Shown here piece after piece: positions 1-7,801 of a stretch of DNA of 7,801 nucleotides; position 1 is the first letter of the stretch; each line of letters begins with the position of its first letter. The notes beneath the pieces are model-generated. The model was not told where the DNA came from, ran no database searches, and saw only the letters and a program-made list of their open reading frames with translations. A program made the translations under genes and the position numbers. The DNA is from an uncultured Macromonas sp. (lineage in GTDB: Bacteria > Pseudomonadota > Gammaproteobacteria > Burkholderiales > Burkholderiaceae): positions 1-7,801 of the forward strand of contig CAMLOF010000140.1 in the NCBI GenBank assembly GCA_946481585.1. The letters run 5' to 3'.

Positions 1-1708
1 CAGGCCACCCAGCGCACTCCGCCCTGCCCTTGCGGGAAGGCCACGCGCAGGCGGCCTTGGTGTGGCAGGCACAGGCCCACATCGCCGTTCATCAAGCCCA
101 GGGCACTGTCGTTGCGCGTGACCATGACGGGCCGCCCGGCGTACCAGCCGTCCAGCGGCAGGTGCAGGGCCTGAGCCACGGCGCGGTTCACCTGCTGCAC
201 ACCCCAGGGGCCTTCGCGCACGGCGCACAGCAGTTGCAGGCGGGCAAAGGCGTCCAGCAGTTCGCGGGCCTGGGCGTCGTCCACCCCTTCCTGCGGAGCG
301 TTGGGCGACGTGGCGTTGTCGCTCCACGCACGCCAGGGCTCCATGGCGGCTAGCCACGTTTGCCAGCCTTGCCGCAAGAAGGCGGTCCACGCCTGGCCAC
401 GGGTAGCGGTGCTGTCCAGCCGGGTGATGGTTGCAGCCTCACCCGGCGCCCAGGCGGGCAAAGCCTGCCACAGCGTCTGTACCTGCTGCACGTCACCCAC
501 GTTGAGCGCTTGCGCCCACTGCCCAATACCACCCTGGGCGTTGAAGCGGTGGCTGTGTCGCAGCATCACGGTATGTTGCGCCCAGGCTGATGCCGTTTGG
601 GTGGGGGCAGGTTCGTCCCACAGGCCGCGCTGCGCGGGGCTGGCGGTGGTTTGGGGTGGTTGTGCTTGCCAGGCCGCCACGTCGCAACCGGCTTGTTGGC
701 GAAGCCAGGCCACGGTGGTGGCGTCGTAGCCGCCTTGTTCCGCGCCTTCGCACAGTTGGGCCCACACGGCGCCAGCCTCCACCGAGGCCAACTGGTCCTT
801 GTCGCCCAGCAGCACCAGCCGCGCCTGTTCTGGCACGCACGCCAGCAGGCGGGCCATCATTTCCAGGTCGATCATGGAGGCTTCGTCCACCACCACCAGG
901 TCGGTGGCCAGCGGCTGGGCGGGCGGGTGGTCGCCCGTGGGGCTGAGGCGCAGCAGCCTGTGCAGCGTGGTGGGGGCCTGTGGCGGGTGAGCTTGCAGTG
1001 CCTGGCCATAGGCTGTGGGCAGGCGCTGCAGCGCACCGCTCAAGGATTCGCCCAGCCGCGCGGCGGCCTTGCCGGTGGGGGCCGCCAGGTGGATGCGCAA
1101 TGGCGCTCCACCGGCCACGGCCTGCGATTGAAGCAAGGCCAGCAGGCGGGCCACGGTGGTGGTTTTGCCGGTGCCCGGGCCGCCGGTGAGCAGCAACAGC
1201 CTGCCACGCGCCGCCAGCGCACAGGCCACGCGCTGCCAGTCCACTTGACCTTTGGGCACCGGGCCAAACAGTTCGTCCAGCAGGGGCGGGAGTTGGCCGG
1301 GTGCGGGTTGCGCCAGCGTCAGCCGCTGCCGAAGCGAGGCCAGGATGCGCTGTTCCGCCACCCAGGCGCGGCGCAGGTACAGGGCGCTGCCTTGCCGCAC
1401 CAGTGGCTCGGTGCCGTCGCCACGCCCGGCCCAGGGCAAGGTGTCGGCGGCCAAGTCCAGGTCGGGCGGCAGCAGGCTGCGTGCGGCGTCTGGCCAGGTG
1501 GGCAGCATCTGCTGCGGCGCGGCGTGCAGGGTGGGCAAATCCAGCCGCGCGTGGCCCAGGCCGTGCAGATGGCTCACCAGCAGGGCCAGCCAGGTGTGGC
1601 GCGGGTCGGCGCTGGGCTGGCGTTCTTGCAAAAAGGCGGCAAAGGCGCGGTCCAGCGCGGTGAAGGGTGCCTGCTCAGTCACCCCGGGCAGCTTGGGCAA
1701 GGGGGTGC

Positions 1709-1712
<4 letters not shown>
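1..1712 (-). CDS. recD: RecBCD subunit RecD (exodeoxyribonuclease V alpha chain, 5'-3' helicase), 3' end missing
   Basis: RecD is the fast SF1B 5'-3' helicase motor of RecBCD and is needed for its full nuclease activity and Chi regulation. The ATG at 1712 overlaps the recB stop and follows a GGAGG seven bases upstream. I translated the frame through to base 3: 570 codons, no stop, so the gene leaves the window. Residues 1 to about 150 form the N-terminal domain, which in E. coli contacts RecB. Then come Walker A TGGPGTGKTTT (176-186, K183), Ia LAAPTGKAAARL (209-220), II VVVDEASMIDLEMM (273-286, D276/E277), III GDKDQLASVEAG (303-314), a RHSHRFN block (385-391), LLCAVREGPWGVQQVN (494-509) and NDSALGLMNGDVGL (534-547). 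The last helicase motifs (VHKSQGSEF-like in E. coli) are beyond the edge; about 80 or more residues are missing. The stretch between motif III and RHSHRF is Gln/Ala/Pro/Thr-rich and longer than I recall in E. coli. The short form (about 600-700 aa) with a recB partner argues for RecD rather than RecD2. Confidence 0.97.
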
Positions 1713-5274
<3,562 letters not shown>

Positions 5275-5278
<4 letters not shown>

Positions 5279-7801
5279 TCCCCGCCCTCTTCGTGTTCGT
5301 CGTCGCCACTCAGGCCGGGCGGCCAGCCCAGGCGGGCATGGCGCAGCAGGTCTTCGTACAGCAGCGCTGCCCAGCGGGGCAAGGTGTCGGCCATGTCGTC
5401 GAACGTGGCTATGCTGCGCGCCAGGTAGGGTGAGCGGGCGCGCTCGCCTGGGCTGTTGCGGTTGCCATCAAAGGCTTCGCGGGCGGGCCGCATGGGGTCG
5501 GTGCCCTCTTCTGCATTGGTGGCCAGTTGCCGGGCCTGTTCGTAAGCCACAGCAGCACGGCCACTCACAAGCGGCATCGTCTGCCAAGCCTCTTGCGCGG
5601 CGGCCATCCAGCCTTCGCCCAGGGCCTGCGCCTGCGCGGCGGGCAGCGGCTTGAGCCACACGGCGTTGTCCAGCCCCAGCAACACGGTGGTCACACGGTG
5701 GCCCGTGGCGCACAAGGCCACATGGCGTACCCAGGCGGTGCGCAGCAGGTCGGCGCGCGGAACCGTTTCGCCACCCTGCTTGTGTGTGACGGCCCCGGTG
5801 CGCATCTCGCATTGCAGCCAGGGGCCCAGGCAGTCGCTTTCCAGCCCCTGCGGGGCGCCGCGCAAGCCTTCAATCACACCAGTCACAGTGTGCCCGCCCA
5901 ACGCCCACGAAACACTCACTGGCGGCGCGGGCTGGGCGTAGTGCTCGAACCACGTTTGTGCACGCTCCAGCACTGTGTCAGCCTCGCGTTGCAGTGCGTT
6001 GGCGTGTCGGCGTCCCACGCCGCCCAGCGGCAATTCGCCACGCAGGCGAATATTTTCCAGCGCTTGTGCCGGGTGGTTGGCTCGCAGCAGTTCGGTGCCC
6101 AGCTGGTGACGCTGCAGGCCGTCCAGCGTGAAAGGTTCGGCCTCGTCGGGCAGTTCGTCCAGTGTCTGGAACTGCACGCCCAGTCTGGCACGCCAGTGCC
6201 ACTCCACGGGCTCGCGCACAAATCGCTCCAGGCTGGCCAGTTCCAGTTCTGCGGGCATAGGGAACGGTGACACCTCAAGAGACGCAGGCTGAGTTTCGGC
6301 ATGCGCGGCCTGCCAGTCGGCATCAAAGGTGCTGAAGGCCGGTGCCAAGCCCGGCGACGCGGGCTCAAAGTACCGGCGTGAAAAAGGCTGCAGCGGTTGC
6401 AGGCTGGGCTGCGGCGGGTTTTGCCAATAGGCGGCACAGGCGTCCATCAACTGCGCCACCAGCACAGAAGGGGGTTGCTCCGCGTCGTCGCTGGCCCGGC
6501 GGCCGCACCAGCTGATCCAGAGTTTTTCGCGTGCAGAAAGCAGTGCTTCCAGGAACAGGTAGCGGTCGTCTTCGCGGCGCGAACGGTCACCGGGGCGGCG
6601 GTAGTTGCCCATCAGGTCGAAGTCGCGCGGGGTGGTGCGGCGCGGGTAGTCGCCGTCGTTCATGCCCAGCAGGCACACCACGCGGAACGGAATGGAGCGC
6701 ATGGGCATGAGGGTGGCAAACTGCACGCCGCCGCCAAAGAAGCGCTGGTGCAATGCCGGCGTTTCCCATTGCGCCTGCAGGTGGTCGCGCAGCACCACCA
6801 GCGGCACGGGTTCATTCAGCCCGGCGGTGGCGCATTGCTGCAGCCAAGGGCCCAGCGGGGCCAGCAGGCGTTGCAACTCGCGTTCATCGGCGTCGTCAGC
6901 GGGGTCAAAAAACCGCTCCACCAGCCCGCGCAGCAAGGCGGCCCAGTCTGCCGGTGCACGCGGGCGCTGCAGGTCGCGCAATGTGGTGTCCATCGCGTCA
7001 AGCCATTGCGCCAGGGCGCCCGCCAACCGGGCCGACAGCCCACCCACAGCCCCCAGCGGCGCCACGCCTTGCCACGCCGGGCCGTCACCCATGGCATAGC
7101 CCAGCAGCATGCGCCGCAGCCCGAACGACCAGGTGTTCTGGTCCAAGTCGGCCATCCCTTCGGGCAGGCCCCAATGGCGGCGGTGATCGCCGTCCAGCCC
7201 CCAGCGCACGCCCGCATCCACCAGCCAGGTGCGCAGTTGGGTCACGTCGTCTTCGCCCAGGCCAAAGCGTTGCCGCAAGGCGGGGGCCTCGAAGGCGTCC
7301 ATCCAGTCGGCCAACGTCACGCGGGATTGCGGCAGTTCCAACAGCGCCGCCAGCGCGCGGGCCAGCGGCTGCTGGCTGGCAGACTGGTCGGCCACGCTGT
7401 AGGGCACGTACCGGGGTGTGCCCGGCGCAAAGCGCCCGAACACAGACTGAATGTGTGGCGCAAAAGCGGTCATGTCGGGCACCATCACCATCACGTCAGA
7501 CGGCTTCAACGAATCGTCGGCATCAAACCAGGCCAGCAACTGGTCGTGCAGTACCTCTACTTCGCGCTGGTGCGAGTGGGCCATGCTGAACACAATGCTG
7601 GCGTCGGGCGGCACAGCCTCGGGCTCGGCGGGTGGCGGGTTCAGGTGCAGGATGTCGGCCTGCAGGCGGGCCAACCGCGTGGGTGCTGCCTGCGCCGCAG
7701 GGTCCACAAACACGTCGATGGTGTCAAAGCGCTGACGGTACTGCGGCGGCAGATCGAAGGCGTCGAGCAGGTGCAGATGGTCGCGCCCCTGCTGGCCCCA
7801 G
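5275..7801 (-). CDS. recC: RecBCD subunit RecC (exodeoxyribonuclease V gamma chain), 5' end missing
   Basis: RecC is the scaffold of the RecBCD helicase-nuclease; in E. coli it splits the strands, channels the 3' strand and recognises Chi. The frame is open to the right edge, so the true start lies outside; a GTG at 7713 is internal, because upstream codons continue as family sequence (WGQQGRDHLHLLDAF). 841 complete residues are present, so roughly 280 N-terminal residues are missing relative to the ~1120-residue E. coli protein. Numbering from the first full codon, I see HSHQREVEVLHDQLL (75-89), DVMVMVPD (102-109), GMNDGDYPRR (379-388) and FDLMGNYRRPGDRSRREDDR (394-413), followed by YLFLEALLSAREKLW. 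These blocks closely match RecC as I remember it. No Walker A is seen, as expected for the inactivated helicase-like fold. A C-terminal block (VREPVEWHWRARLGVQF, near 6180-6230) fits the degenerate nuclease-like domain. The protein ends in an acidic tail (GDDEHEEGGE). Its TGA overlaps the recB ATG. Most Chi-contact residues mapped in E. coli lie in the missing part. Confidence 0.97.
5285..5290 (-). promoter_or_regulatory. Shine-Dalgarno-like site for recB inside the recC 3' end
   Basis: On the coding strand the bases just before the recB ATG read GAAGAGGGCGGGGA, with AGAGGG at 5290-5285 and six bases between it and the ATG. The site lies in the codons for the acidic RecC tail, so ribosomes finishing recC pass over it and can re-initiate at the overlapping ATG. 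It is a moderate match to the anti-Shine-Dalgarno sequence. Its presence supports the choice of the ATG at 5278. Confidence 0.6.

Noticed and set aside
7711..7713. GTG as a possible recC start
   Set aside because: The frame stays open upstream to the window edge and encodes conserved RecC-like sequence (GRDHLHLLDAFDL), so this is an internal Val codon.

Overview
The window carries one block of the housekeeping recBCD operon, and all of it reads on the minus strand. The order of transcription is recC (5' end cut off by the right edge), recB (complete), recD (3' end cut off by the left edge). Essentially every base is coding. I see no RNA gene, mobile element, CRISPR array, promoter or terminator.

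The DNA is very GC-rich, with strong G/C preference at third codon positions, which leaves long open 'shadow' frames on the plus strand. The three proteins look proteobacterial. The GC content, codon use and the direct recC-recB-recD order (no ptrA protease gene between recC and recB, unlike Escherichia coli) suggest a betaproteobacterium, perhaps Burkholderiales/Comamonadaceae. That placement is an inference from style, not from a marker gene.

Layout: 7801-5275 is recC, an open frame entering from the right edge, 841 complete residues of a family normally about 1100 long. 5278-1709 is recB, 1189 aa, with an N-terminal UvrD/Rep-type (SF1A) helicase and a C-terminal RecB-family nuclease. 1712-1 is recD, 570 residues of an SF1B helicase that runs off the left edge before its last helicase motifs. 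Both junctions are ATGA stop/start overlaps, each preceded by a purine-rich Shine-Dalgarno-like sequence inside the upstream gene, so the three subunits are probably translationally coupled.

Together the products form exonuclease V (RecBCD), which binds double-strand ends. RecB (3'-5') and RecD (5'-3') unwind the duplex, RecC holds the complex together and in E. coli scans for Chi, and the RecB nuclease degrades DNA until Chi recognition switches the complex to loading RecA.

I found no previously undescribed system. The points worth a second look are modest: a canonical A AAA AAC slippery heptamer inside an A7 run in recB; six E. coli-type Chi octamers, all on the coding strand and all explained by Leu-Val codon use; and a longer linker in RecD.
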